Made by a program: the position numbers and the translations under genes. Below the pieces are notes generated by a model. That model worked only from the letters and a program-made list of their open reading frames with translations. It had not been told where the DNA came from and made no database searches. A stretch of 64,000 nucleotides of DNA. It comes from Magicicada septendecula (Eukaryota > Arthropoda > Insecta > Hemiptera > Cicadidae). Shown here one piece after another: positions 47,140 through 59,179 of the stretch; the first letter of the stretch is position 1; each line of letters begins with the position of its first letter. Location of the stretch: positions 440,119,080 through 440,183,079 of the forward strand of contig CM068373.1 of NCBI GenBank assembly GCA_034769895.1, read 5' to 3'.

Positions 47140-47280
47140 GACGCTCAAAAACCAATAGGATTGTGTAGGGTAAAGTATGAACATGCATTCCAAGTTGTAC
47201 GGAATCAGTTGATGCACTCAAAAGCTGTGAGACATGCCCCGAATAGACAGACAGACAAATGTCAAACGGTCAAGTAAGAA
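47140..47280 (+). repeat. Retroposon-like 3' tail, copy 1
   Basis: CTCAAAAACCAATAGGATTG, then TGTAGGGTAA, ending in CAAAAGCTGTGAGACAT and ACAGACAGACAA. A diverged relative lies at 48020-48140. The ending resembles RTE-type tails. Confidence 0.55.
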
Positions 47281-47339
47281 CTGAGAACCCCCTTCCGTTG
47301 TTGATTAATTGTATTAGTTTCTAAATTAACTTACGACCC

Positions 47340-48160
47340 TAATGACGAAATGACAAATAATTTAGTCGTAGCTTTAAAGTTTACGCATATTTTCATAGAT
47401 ATTTACAAGCCTATACCTAATACTTTTCACATATAATAGCTGATAAAAGCATATAAAGTTTTTTCCAAACATAGCTTACAAACTTTTTGAAGGCAATCAA
47501 AAATTTGCAAGGATTGCTGAGAGATATTAATTCTGTCAAATTATTACAGATACCAAGTTTGTATTTGAATAATATTTCTCATAACGTTATCCCACATATA
47601 GACTTGTCTGATTTTCTTAAAACTTTGAGTTCCATTTTTTGCCCGTAGTGTCCTAAAGTTAAAAATTTTGTATAATAACCCTACATACGGATGTGAGTTA
47701 AAATTCCCTTTTAGTTATTACAATTTTTTCAAATATTTATCCTTTTTGAGCCCTGGTCCCTAAACTTAAATAAATTTCCAAGACTGTACACTATATTTAG
47801 TTTTTGGTAAAGTTCTCTTGATACCACACGTGGATTTTTGGGATTCTATTAAAAGTTTGACCCACTTTTTATGCCTTGGCGTTCAAAAATTAAAATTTTT
47901 TAAATTATCAATGCATTTAGTTTCTACTTAAAATTTCGTTTAATTTAATACGCCACATGGATTTTTGTTATTTCTTTAAAATTTTAATCCCCAATTATTT
48001 CCTCTCGGCCCTACTTTTGGGGGGATGTATCTCAAAAACAATAAGATTCTGTAGGGTAATACGGACATACATATCGAGTTTACAGAACCTGTTAATGTAT
48101 TCAAAAGTTGTGAGACATTCCCCAAATACAGATAGACAATAGTTAAAACGAGAACTCGCA
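47340..48160 (+). repeat. Dispersed repeat T, copy 1
   Basis: Matches 59180-59950 in inverted orientation, for instance GATACCAAGTTTGTATTTGA here versus CAAATACAAACTCGGTATC there. It ends in the second retroposon-like tail. Confidence 0.7.
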
Positions 48161-49035
48161 ATAAATAAAAACTACAAATATTGATTTAACTACAAATAAT
48201 TAATTCCTCATGGAATTTATTAAAACGTATTATCTGTTCAACTTTTCTGTTGTAATTCTTGGAATTTTTCTGTCAAATGTAATAATAAATATTTTATGTT
48301 TGCTTTGTGGCTTGTGAAAACCATGGCGTGTTTTTTTTTTTTGTAACTTTTGTGAATTCGTGAAAGTCCGTCACGTAAAAAAGTCACGTAATCGTGGGTA
48401 AAGGTCGTCCACAGTCGTTGCAAACGTCGATAACTCTTATCTCGTCAAGGCCAATAACCCACGGACGGACTTAATACGGTCGCAGAAATACCTCTGCTGC
48501 AGTAATTTCAATGCTTACGTAAAGAGGGCCGTTACCGTGGCGACGGAAAGCGGCCGCGTGACAAAGGCGTTTAACCGCGACGAATGGATTCCCAATGACG
48601 AGGCATTTTTCTTTGCATTTCCGTTTTCCGTATTCGCCGTTGATGAAATCGTCTGTGCCTAGCACAGTTTCGACGTAATTACTGGTTTCCATCAGACTGA
48701 AATATTTTATATTTTTATTCCTTACCTTATTCGCTCTTCGTCACTTGCTATACGATACTTTATCGATACTTGTGTTGCATATAGATGTATACTGTATGAT
48801 GTGCGTTTAATTAGATCAGCTAAACTGTTCCTAGGAATCGAACGCTATACATCCATCGCAATTAAAGTGAAACGTTTTAGTCAGCTGTAACGATGTGACG
48901 CTCACTTAGCTGGCTCATTTGTATTACTGAATGTCTCGCTGCTCCACAGCGGTGATAAATGATGTTTCTCTTCAACTTTGAAAGCCTTCTTCATCAAACG
49001 GAAGGCCAAGCGATCTCGTTTTTCCCCATTCCACT

Positions 49036-49036
<1 letters not shown>
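48161..49036. other. Non-coding stretch, nothing recognised
   Basis: Contains a T14 run near 48332 and a GC-richer patch near 48500-48580 with no gene. Confidence 0.5.
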
Positions 49037-49038
<2 letters not shown>

Positions 49039-49086
<48 letters not shown>

Positions 49087-49211
49087 TCTTCCTTCATACG
49101 TTCGTACACATAAACACTCCCCCACGCGCGCGCGTGCGTGTAGTAGTAGTAGTAGTAGTAACAGTAGTAGTAGCAGTAGCAGTAGTAGTAGTAATAGTAG
49201 TAGTAGTAGCT
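49039..49211. repeat. Microsatellite cluster (TC)n, (CG)n/(TG)n, (TAG)n
   Basis: (TC)n at 49039-49088, an alternating CGCGCGCGTGCGTG tract near 49124-49140, then about 23 TAG/CAG units. Three motifs are packed into 175 bp. Confidence 0.95.
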
Positions 49212-51532
49212 GCTGTTGTAACTCTGTAACTCCTGAAGTTTCTTCTTATATCCATTATATATTCTATGTAATTACATAAATTTTGTAAATTATAATATAT
49301 AGGCCTACAATTTATTAACTTATACGATTACTAATTATATAATTTACACTATTTGTATAAATAACAAATTTTATGATCTATAATAATTATATACGTTTTA
49401 CATACGACAGACGAAGAAAAAACTAAATGAATTAATCCATTCAATTCCACAATGCTTTTTCAGAGCCGCTTGTCTACAAGTCTATCTTATCCATACCCTG
49501 TCTAAACGATCAACACCAATTTCCAGATATTCAAAACGTTAATCTAGTATAAGTTACGTAAAAAGGTTACAGAAAGAATGTATTATGGAAAATATTAATA
49601 TAAAACAGGATAACAGTACTTCACCGATTAATTGAAAAACAAATTCAAATAAAAACAGAACGTTTGCGTTATAAACGTAAATATTTTTAAAAATAAATTT
49701 ATAAAATCGTATACCTTTTAAAAATTTTCAATAAACTATCGAAACAGTTGTTTGCCAATCGAGCATCACAACAAGCCAAATATCTAAATCTAAATATCTA
49801 AATACAAATCCAATAGTCTAATCGTCAACTGTTGACGCAGAGTGTTCCTGCAAAACGTGTGTAATAAGATTGTCATTGTAACATCTGTTTAAAGAAGAAA
49901 CTTATTATCATTAATGTGGTGATAAAATATTTTGCGTGCGTGCGTTTGTGTAAAGCTAGCTGATCTTACTCTAGTTCGGAAGACAACCAAAAATCAAACA
50001 ATCTTAAACAACTTTTGGAGAAACTGGCATAAACGATGGACGACACGCTCTTTCGCGAACACTTTTTGGAGGGGCATCCAGAACCCAGGCGAAAGTCTCT
50101 AAGCCGCTTTGGGAGTTGACTGAGAACTTACGCAAAAGATATGGGGAAGCACTCTTATAACAATAACAACAACGTAAACATTTGAGAAGCTTGTGCAAAA
50201 ATATAGACACACGTTAACGAAATTAAGACTATGCGATTGATTAGTTATCTTCAAGTTCTTCCAACTGATACTTCTCATCTTTGAGATCTTTGTACGTAGA
50301 TTAAACTTAGATTACTACTTTTGAAATTTTTTTTTAATAAACCCGTTATCTAACATTTATACACAAGTTCTGGGCAAATAGAATTTACATTTTACTACAC
50401 GGTATTGAATTTGCTGCCGGCACTCAATTTTCTCTTTTTTTTTTCGAGTCTGTCGGTTGTAAACTACGTATTTATTTATAAGCCTTTTATATTCGTGTAC
50501 TCTTTAAATGCACGTTCTCCAATCTGGCTCGGTATATTTACTGATTGTTTCAGTATAGAATTTTTTTTCAATTCTATTTATAAAAAAAGAAAATGTTTAC
50601 TAAGAAAAACTAAGCTATAGCTCCCTCGATCAGAAGAATGACAGTCGGAAGCCTTTGATGTAGTAACATATTCTTAATTCACGGTACTTCCAGGTACTGG
50701 CTCTGTGCATCAGACTGCACCGTTACTAAGACGAGATTACCGTTACGTCGTGTTGCTACAAATTAGTATTATCAACAACAGCTTATCATCTACAGTGGAG
50801 CCGATGCGTTGCGTTGTCGTCATTCTGCTGTCGGTATTACCTATGACAGAAACATATCAACAACGAAACTACCTTGATGCGAGATTAAAAATTAATTACC
50901 ATTGACGACTTACTAACAGTTACTTAGATTCCGACTATTATCCTTCTGACCGAAGGAGCTATAATTGTATTTAGGAAAAACGGTGAGTCGCGGGAAGTGA
51001 TAATCACAGAGATAGCGTAGTGTTTCTCTTCCTAAGTACTTAATAACTAGAATTCATAAAAAATTCTAGTCCAATAAGAAGTGCTTGAAAACTAAAAAGT
51101 AAAAGCTTTATTAAAACTTAATCATAAAAATGCTGCGAACACTGATATTAATAGAAAGCATTATGATACATACTTTAGGTGTCGGCAACGAATTAAGAAC
51201 ACTAATGTCGCATTTAAAGAACTTAACGATTTAAGACAGTGACAGACAGTAATAACCTTCAAAGTACAAAACGGTAACTAAAGATCAACTGAAAGAATTA
51301 AAAAGTTCTTTTATTTTTTTTTTTAGAAAAAGTATTTACGCTTTATCTAAAGAGAGAAGAAGTTACAAGAAATTGGAAAGAAGGTGTGTGTGCGAAATTT
51401 GGAAGAACTGAATAGAGAACAGCGTATTAAAAATATTAAATAAGATTTTTTTCAAACCACTGAATGAAGTGTGCATAGTTTAAAGTACACACAAGATTTA
51501 CCGGTCTAACATTCTCTTGATGTGTTGTAAAA
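49212..51532. other. Non-coding stretch with a faint dispersed repeat
   Basis: No gene recognised. 50625-50980 shares words with 30650-31450 and 32940-32970 (TCTGTGCATCAGA, CGTCATTCTGCTGT, GGAGCTATA), suggesting decayed copies of one repeat. Confidence 0.4.
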
Positions 51533-52419
51533 AGTGTTCCTGTCTAAAGTAGAGGAAAGGACGCTATTTCACGAAGTGATTCTAATCTAAAAGTAAGAAA
51601 AAAGTTTTATGTAAACAAGTACAGCGATGCTTTGTTTTCGAGTTATGTCCTGTTGAAAGATTTCTTGCCCATTTTTCTATATCAAAGGTAAAACAGAGGA
51701 ATAGGAAAATTTGTGGAACATAAATTATGTAGCAAAATTAGTAGTTCCAATCGTCTTTTGACCTGATATGTACAAAAAAAGGGTCGCGGCGCTGTATCAC
51801 TAGTAGTGTTCAAGAAAATTGCTAAAAAGAGCAAAAAATTAGAATCAGATAGCTTAATTTTGTAGCGTTGGTGTACAATAACTTTATTAAATTACAAATA
51901 AAATTTGTAAAGAATTTAATTATGAAACAATTTTTGTAAATAACTACTTAATCAAGTCTGAAAAATTTGATTTGAATTAAAAACAAATCATGGGAGAGAA
52001 TGTTAATTGAAGTGTATTTGTTATTTACATGAATTTTCTTAGAATTCTCTTCAAATTTTATCTAATTTTTTTATTTATTAACAATTTAATAAAGTTATTG
52101 CACGGCAAGCGTGTAAAATTGTGTTTTCTGCTCCAGCAATTTTCTTGAAAATTAGTAATGATACAGCCAAGTCATTCTCTTTTTGTTGCTTTTCGGCCAA
52201 ACAGTAATCAGAACTACTAATTTTGCCAAATAATCTGTGTTCTAGAAACTTTCTTATTGCTATGTTTTACCTTTCCCCAACTGAAACACAGTCAACATTT
52301 CCAACAGGACATAACTCGAGAACAAAGGATTTCCGCACCTATGTTTACATGATTTTTTTTCACTTACTTTTAGCTCTATAATCAGCTCGCGCGGTAGTGT
52401 CCTTTTCTATCGGAACACT
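51533..52419. mobile_element. Foldback-type element, about 890 bp
   Basis: Ends are AGTGTTCC and GGAACACT. Arms of about 350 bp (51533-51900 and 52080-52419) are inverted copies at moderate divergence, sharing TCGAGTTATGTCCTGTTG, AATTTTCTTGAAAATTAG-like and TTAATAAAGTTATTGCAC-like blocks. No coding is seen. A target-site duplication could not be assigned. Confidence 0.75.
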
Positions 52420-53685
52420 CTGTATAAAATGCAAAATCATAAAACATTGGCTTACAACCTACAACAGCGCACAGGAAACACGAGTTATAGATATAAGAGT
52501 TGATACTCGCAATATAACGTTATTTCGTTCTTGTAGAATCTCGTTTGGGCCGACTTGCGTATTACTTTATCAAACATTCTACATTAAAAAAGAAAAAAGT
52601 TTCTTAAGAAAAGTCCACCAGTTTTGACGTTTTTAATATGTCAGATCTCGTATTTTAAGTCAATTAGAAAAAAATATTTTCATTTTCGCTTAGAAACGGT
52701 CGGTTTCAATTTTCGTCTAATTTTTTATCAATTTTTTCCAACTTATTTTTATAATTTATTAACTTTTTTAACCAATTTTAGGTAACTTATTTTTTTATCT
52801 TATCCGAAATAAATACACCAGAAAGAAACAATAATTATTGCAGTCAGTATATTCAAATATGCTCATACGTGTGTGTTTGTGTGTGTCCGCGCGTAGAGCA
52901 TAGGAGAGGGAGGAAAGAGAAATAGACAGACAGACAGAGGGTTAGAGACAAACAGAGACAGACTGACTCTTTACAGAAGTTCACCGCCTGCTATAAGTAA
53001 TGCGAAAAGTTTGGCTGCTTGTTTATACGAACGATGCTACACTAATATCAGATGAGCAGAGTTTTTACACAGTTGTCATGGAAACAGGATTACGTTGCGG
53101 TTGTACAGGTAGCTGCCTTAACGCTCTCCGCACCCCATATATATTTATTACTTGTTTATGTTGTATTAACTAGACAGGGAGTCGTACCGCCCGGGAACAT
53201 CTCGACATTATTGAAAGGGTGAAACAGGTACAAGTTTTTTCAATTTGGAGCCCCTTAATCGCCTGGCTGGGTCCAACTTTCGTATGTTTTCTATGATTAG
53301 ATTAGGAATAAGTGACGTTCGTTAGAACATGTTAGTTTGGGGCGCCGGGGAATTTTTGTTTGCCAATCTGTTTGGCATCATTACGTTTTAATTATGACGC
53401 CTCGTTTTCTTAGAGTTATTTTAATATTTCTTAACGTATTTCAACAATTTTTAATTATTCTTTTTTATTAATTATTAAAACATATTAATAAATAAATTCC
53501 TGATTCGCCTGCAAGAATATACGTTTCCCTTATCTGTTTATTTTCATACACGAAAAGTACAGAGTGGGCTGTGAAGTCGCATGACACGAGATGTTGTCGT
53601 TAGTTGCGAGTGACCGTGAATTGTAAACGGCGAAAGGTTTCGCGAAGTTCGGTCATTCACTAGAAAAGAATTTTAAAATATTTGT
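52420..53685. other. Non-coding stretch, nothing recognised
   Basis: Low-complexity TG and GACA patches at 52865-52970. No gene seen. Confidence 0.5.
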
Positions 53686-53745
53686 GCCGACTTTTGGACA
53701 CTGTTCATTGGCATAATCAGGACCTGTACACGGGTAATACAGAAA
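53686..53745 (-). ncRNA. Degenerate hammerhead-like motif of a Penelope-like repeat
   Basis: The minus strand reads CAGGTCCTGATTATGCC, then AATGAACAGTGTCC, then AAAAGTCGGC. It aligns with 34.80-34.85 kb, but the core strands are mutated (CTGATTA for CTGATGA, AAAA for GAAA), so it should be inactive. Confidence 0.35.
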
Positions 53746-54849
53746 TACATCATGACTGTTTTTGTGTGAATATTTGTGTATATGTTTCATAAGGAATAAT
53801 AATTAATATTAAAATATTCACTATATAATTATTATTAGCTTAATAAGGTAAATATAAAATTCATAAATATTAACATCCATTATATGTGTATTAATTATTT
53901 ATCTATTGCCCGTTTACAAGTCGATGATATATTTCGAACATGCACAGTAAAATTCGAAAAAATATTTTACAATTGTGTTTTACAATTTAATGATCGGACC
54001 TAACAATGTCTTTCATCTATAGAAGTTACCAAAAAATACATTCTGTAAAGCGACGTATACTATCTGTATACTAAACAACATATGTATATTTAAAAAGTTT
54101 AAAAGCTTGCACAAACGAAACTAGTCTAATACACAGAAAACGCTGTGGTGATACGGTGTGTAAAAATAACGTTTTGTTACGTATTATTTATCCTTTATAG
54201 AGAACGTGAAATGTAGGAAATATGTTACTCCACAGTGTGGAAATGTAATTTTTAGAAATAATGAATTTCTTAGATATCGAACAGACATAATTTACACGAC
54301 GACTCGAAAAACGCGTGTCCGTACATTGTAAAGTCTCAACACGTCTTACTCCCAAAATTTGATAAATTTCTAAAACGTCCAATTGTCTGTAGTGCCAAAA
54401 ATATTATACGAACAATTCCTTCATTTGTAAAATTTGACGATGTAGTTTTATCGCGAAAACGATACAAAATAACAAAACTTTATTTTTAAAATTTGAAAGT
54501 TTTTAGCCTACCGCCGTGTGGTGATTTTGTAAAGATTCAGCAGATTCAGACTATATCAGACGTAGAGAGCATAATCATACATGGTGTTCCAAGTCCATTA
54601 CAGGATACTCAGGTTTGACTTACAATTATGAAACAAAATTATTTTCCACTAAACTACTAAATGAGGAAACGCAACTTTTAATGCAGAGTGTTTCCAAACA
54701 TAGTTGCCACGGTCCGTTTCTAAGAAGTTGCTCTACTAGCATGAGTAACTTCTTTTAAGAGCTTTGAAAATATTAACTGTATTGTGTATATTAACAGTAT
54801 ATTACAACTATATATTAACTATTCACTATATATTCATAACTAGAGATAC
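53746..54849. other. AT-rich stretch, nothing recognised
   Basis: Possibly the untranslated part of the Penelope-like copy. No coding seen. Confidence 0.4.
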
Positions 54850-55140
54850 AGCTCTTAACGGTATTTGCAAAATCCCCTGTACCGGTACCAAAGGAAATAC
54901 AGGTATATCCGCTTCACCAATGTTTCCTAGGTATTGCTATACTTCTTTTTCTAATATGTTTGTACTGGCACACTTACTTTGGCAACCTGCCATCTCTCAT
55001 CCTATTCAGATGAGCAATCTGTCTCGCTTTGTTTTCTGCAATATGATCTTGGATATTAAAAATGTTCAACTATTTGCGAATATCTTCATTGTAGAGTCTT
55101 CGTGCGCAGCCTTTAACAGATCGCAAGAGTCTCGTCTGCG
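54850..55140 (-). pseudogene. LINE ORF2 C-terminus, family A, downstream of the satellite
   Basis: Reading the minus strand from about 55140, LSRIQSSQTRLLRSVKGCAR is followed by YNEDIRK, LNIFNIQDHIAENKAR and LNRMRDGRLPK, in the same order as the family A copy at 0.84-1.26 kb. The coding part fades near 54850. It is the natural downstream continuation of the amplified segment that starts at about 55098. Confidence 0.8.
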
Positions 55141-57440
55141 ATGACTGTATTCTACTGAGATGTCTTTTCACCGGAACCCAAGTTTCAGAACTATACGACA
55201 CTGGCACACCCAGTAGCTTTAACAGATGCCAAGAATCTCGTCTGCGATGACTGTATTCTACTGAGATGTCTTTTCACCGAACCCAAGTTTCAGAACTATA
55301 CGCCACTGGCACACCCAGTAGCTTTAACAGATCGCAAGAGTCTCGTCTGCGATGACTGTATTCTACTGAGATGTCGTTTCACCGGAACCCAAGTTTCAGA
55401 ACTATACGACACTGGCACACCCAGTAGCTTTAACAGATGGCAAGAATCTCGTCTGTAATGACTGTATTCTACTGAGATGTCTTTTCACCGGAACCCAAGT
55501 TTCAGAACTATACGACACTGGCACACCCAGTAGCTTTAACAGTTGGCAAGAATCTCTCTGCGATGACTGTATTCTACTGAGATGTCTTTTCACCGGAACC
55601 CAAGTTTCAGAACTATACGACACTGGCACACCCAGTAGCTTTAACAGATGGCAAGAATCTCGTCTGCGATGACTGTATTCTACTGAGATGTCTTTTCACC
55701 GAACCCAAGTTTCAGAACTATACGCCACTGGCACACCCAGTAGCTTTAACAGATCGCAAGAGTCTCGTCTGCGATGACTGTATTCTACTGAGATGTCGTT
55801 TCACCGGAACCCAAGTTTCAGAACTATACGACACTGGCACACCCAGTAGCTTTAACAGATGGCAAGAATCTCGTCTGTAATGACTGTATTCTACTGAGAT
55901 GTCTTTTCACAGGAACCCAAGTTTCAGAACTATACGACACTGGCACACCCAGTAGCTTTACAGATCGCAAGAGTCTCGTCTGCGATGACTGTATTCTACT
56001 GAGATGTCTTTTCACCGGAACCCAAGTTTCAGAACTATACGACACTGGCACACCCAGTAGCTTTAACAGATGGCAAGAATCTCGTCTGCGATGACTGTAT
56101 TCTACTGAGATGTCTTTTCACCGGAACCCAAGTTTCAGAACTATACGACACTGGCACACCCAGTAGCTTTAACAGATGGCAAGAATCTCGTCTGCGATGA
56201 CTGTATTCTACTGAGATGTCTTTTCACCGAACCCAAGTTTCAGAACTATACGCCACTGGCACACCCAGTAGCTTTAACAGATCGCAAGAGTCTCGTCTGC
56301 GATGACTGTATTCTACTGAGATGTCGTTTCACCGGAACCCAAGTTTCAGAACTATACGACACTGGCACACCCAGTAGCTTTAACAGATGGCAAGAATCTC
56401 GTCTGTAATGACTGTATTCTACTGAGATATCTTTTCACAGGAACCCAAGTTTCAGAACTATACGACACTGGCACACCCAGTAGCTTTACAGATCGCAAGA
56501 GTCTCGTCTGCGATGACTGTATTCTACTGAGATGTCTTTTCACCGGAACCCAAGTTTCAGAACTATACGACACTGGCACACCCAGTAGCTTTAACAGATG
56601 GCAAGAATCTCGTCTGCGATGACTGTATTCTACTGAGATGTCTTTTCACCGGAACCCAAGTTTCAGAACTATACGACACTGGCACACCCAGTAGCTTTAA
56701 CAGTTGGCAAGAATCTCGTCTGCGATGACTGTATTCTACTGAGATGTCTTTTCACCGGAACCCAAGTTTCAGAACTATACGACACTGGCACACCCAGTAG
56801 CTTTAACAGATGGCAAGAATCTCGTCTGCGATGAATGTATTCTACTGAGATGTCTTTTCACCGAACCCAAGTTTCAGAACTATACGACACTGGCACACCC
56901 AGTAGCTTTAACAGATCGCAAGAGTCTCGTCTGCGATGACTGAATTCTACTGAGATGTCGTTTCACCGGAACCCAAGTTTCAGAACTATACGACACTGCG
57001 ACACTGGCACACCCAGTAGCTTTAACAGATGGCAAGAATCTCGTCTGTAATGACTGTATTCTACTGAGATGTCTTTTCACCGGAACCCAAGTTTCAGAAC
57101 TATACGACACTGGCACACCCAGTAGCTTTACAGATCGCAAGAGTCTCGTCTGCGATGACTGTATTCTACTGAGATGTCTTTTCACCGGAACCCAAGTTTC
57201 AGAACTATACGACACTGGCACACCCAGTAGCTTTAACAGATGGCAAGAATCTCGTCTGCGATGACTGTTTTCTACTGAGATGTCTTTTCACCGGACCCCA
57301 AGTTTCAGAACTATACGACACTGGCACACCCAGTAGCTTTAACAGTTGGCAAGAATCTCTCTGCGATGACTGTATTCTACTGAGATGTCTTTTCACCGGA
57401 CCCAAGTTTCAGAACTATACGGCACTGGCACACCCAGTAG
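55098..57440 (-). repeat. LINE-derived satellite, 22 monomers of 105-106 bp
   Basis: CTGGCACACC recurs 22 times from 55201 to 57425 at steps of 104-106 bp, with one 114-bp step caused by a 9-bp duplication near 56997. On the minus strand each monomer encodes VSYSSETWVPVKRHLSRIQS and then SQTRFLPSVK or SQTRLLRSVK. That is the YGCETW-to-KGCTR segment of LINE ORF2 family A. The flanking single-copy sequences on both sides are the adjacent parts of the same LINE, so the array grew inside one insertion. Because 105 is a multiple of three, runs of monomers stay open across 75-113 codons. Some monomers lack one or two bases. Confidence 0.95.
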
Positions 57441-57740
57441 CTTTTAATAATTTTAGTCGCGTCACTTTCTTTGTTTTCCTTGATAATTGTGCCATGTATT
57501 GACTGAAGCTTAGCCATCTTGTGATCAGCATCATAATCCACATCGTAAGTGATGTCACAGGCAAGATAGTGAAAATGTGATATCTGCTCTGTACTCTTTA
57601 TTACCAGTACAGTCTTAGTTTCAAGGGGAATTTGCCCATAAATGCCATAATTTTTGTCTTCTGCACAGCAATTTTCATGTTGTAATTCAAACAGACTTGC
57701 TGTAACTGGAACATCGATCTCTGGAGCTTGCATTCATTGT
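57441..57740 (-). pseudogene. LINE ORF2 segment, family A, upstream of the satellite
   Basis: The minus frame opening at 57733 reads QISHFHYLACDITYDVDYDA, then HKMAKLQSIHGTIIKENKES, and runs into the first satellite monomer at about 57440 through KSYWVCQCRIV in one frame and KATGCAS in another. The HFxYLGCDxSYDxD and LxxFQxICGTI pattern is the block directly before the YGSETW motif in family A LINEs. With the downstream piece it brackets the satellite and shows its origin. Confidence 0.8.
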
Positions 57741-58158
57741 TTTAGATTTTCATTTTGTCGTCCACAAACAGCATTGTATTCAAGTGTATTCTATTATTTA
57801 TTTTTACTCCTCGATCCACCTTTAATTTCCAGACCCTATATCATCATTATAGATATTAAACAGTGCTGTAGATTGTATAAATGTCCAGTTATTAATATTT
57901 ACTGTATTAATGAAATAGTTCTAAAAAAATAGAAGAGTTCTAAATAAAAAGTCCTAATGCTCTGGTACACCGTTATATTTATGTGATTCATTCTGTCTTT
58001 TATTCCCAAACATTTTCGTGTACATACGTTGTTTGTCATAAGTTGCTTCTTATACCTCGTTCCCTGATACTGGCGAAGTGCGTACCACAATGTCGTGTCG
58101 GATACGACAATAGAAGCACAAGCATGTCTCCCATCCTCCCATCCTACACCAACTGATG
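57741..58158. other. Non-coding stretch, nothing recognised
   Basis: May include more of the decayed LINE, but no motif is visible. Confidence 0.45.
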
Positions 58159-58358
58159 ACAGCTACATTTCAAGTCCACGTGGACTCAACGCTACCACAA
58201 TTACAAGCCTAACGATTCATCAAGTACGGCTGACGGTTATTATTTAAGTGATTTTTATAGTTTTTAAATTTTGTGGTATTATTTTAGTAGATACGTTATT
58301 ATTTATAAGCTAGTAATTGTGGCAGCGTCGAGTCCACGTGGACTGGACATGCAGCTGT
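58159..58358. mobile_element. Short MITE-like element, 200 bp, 46-bp TIRs
   Basis: Arms 58159-58204 and 58313-58358 are inverted copies with about 85 percent identity by eye, beginning ACAGCT. Each arm contains the perfect palindrome AGTCCACGTGGACT (58173-58186 and 58331-58344). The AT-rich interior is about 110 bp with no coding. No certain duplication flanks it. Confidence 0.75.
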
Positions 58359-59179
58359 AAACTGTACTAACGGAGCACTCTGATTGGCGCGGTCTCGATC
58401 ACTTGCGACGAAACGACGTTTTTACCTGTTCTTACCCGGCCAACTGCGCCCCACAATTTCACTTGCTCGCAACTGACCGCGGTCCGATTGGCATACACGG
58501 AGAGTAAGTGTTCTAAAAATACACAGACATATTAAAGCATTGCCACATGGTAACGCTGTGACTGCCCGGCATACGTATAAGGGGTATTAGTTTTAAGCTT
58601 TTAACAAAGCGCAGTTAAAAATTTTTACTTTTACGCATAATGGCTTCAAGCTATATTTAAAATATCGAGTTATTGTTTGAAACAGGCAGAGCGCCTGATG
58701 CATGGAGTGAAAAGAAAGAAAGTCAGTTATGGTCACTTTTTCCGTTACCTGATACTTGTAGTATTTTGGATACAAAACAATAAGAAAGTCGTTATAACGG
58801 GAAAGTATATATGTACGGTAGAAACCGGAATTGAAACTACACTACCGATTTCATGCAGTCACGAAATTCTCTGTATCACGGATGTTCCGTGTTTCGTAGT
58901 GATTCGTAGAATCTTGGTTTGTCCATTGTGGTACTGATCACTTTTGCATAGTACTACAGACTCGATGTGTCAACGTGTAGGTTGAGAAATAATTGATTTG
59001 CCCGCGGACACGTAGTGTTAGTGTCTGACGTTGTAATTTGAGTGTAAATCAGAAACTGAGGAAGCCACTGGCGGATTGTATTGCCAACAATTCAGCTAAT
59101 ACAGACGAAACCTATATATTTCGTGCATTATCGGTAGGTATAGCTGAACGAAACCGGTTTTAACTTTTAGTCCAGCTAT
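58359..59179. other. Non-coding stretch, nothing recognised
   Basis: GC-richer near 58370-58500. A chance frame of 86 codons at 58677-58937 has no resemblance to a family I know. Confidence 0.5.

Noticed and set aside
54764..55144. 126-codon plus frame
   Set aside because: Lies antisense to the LINE fragment and the first satellite monomer.
55098..57440. CRISPR-like array
   Set aside because: Repeats follow each other without unique spacers and encode a LINE fragment; it is a satellite in a eukaryotic genome.
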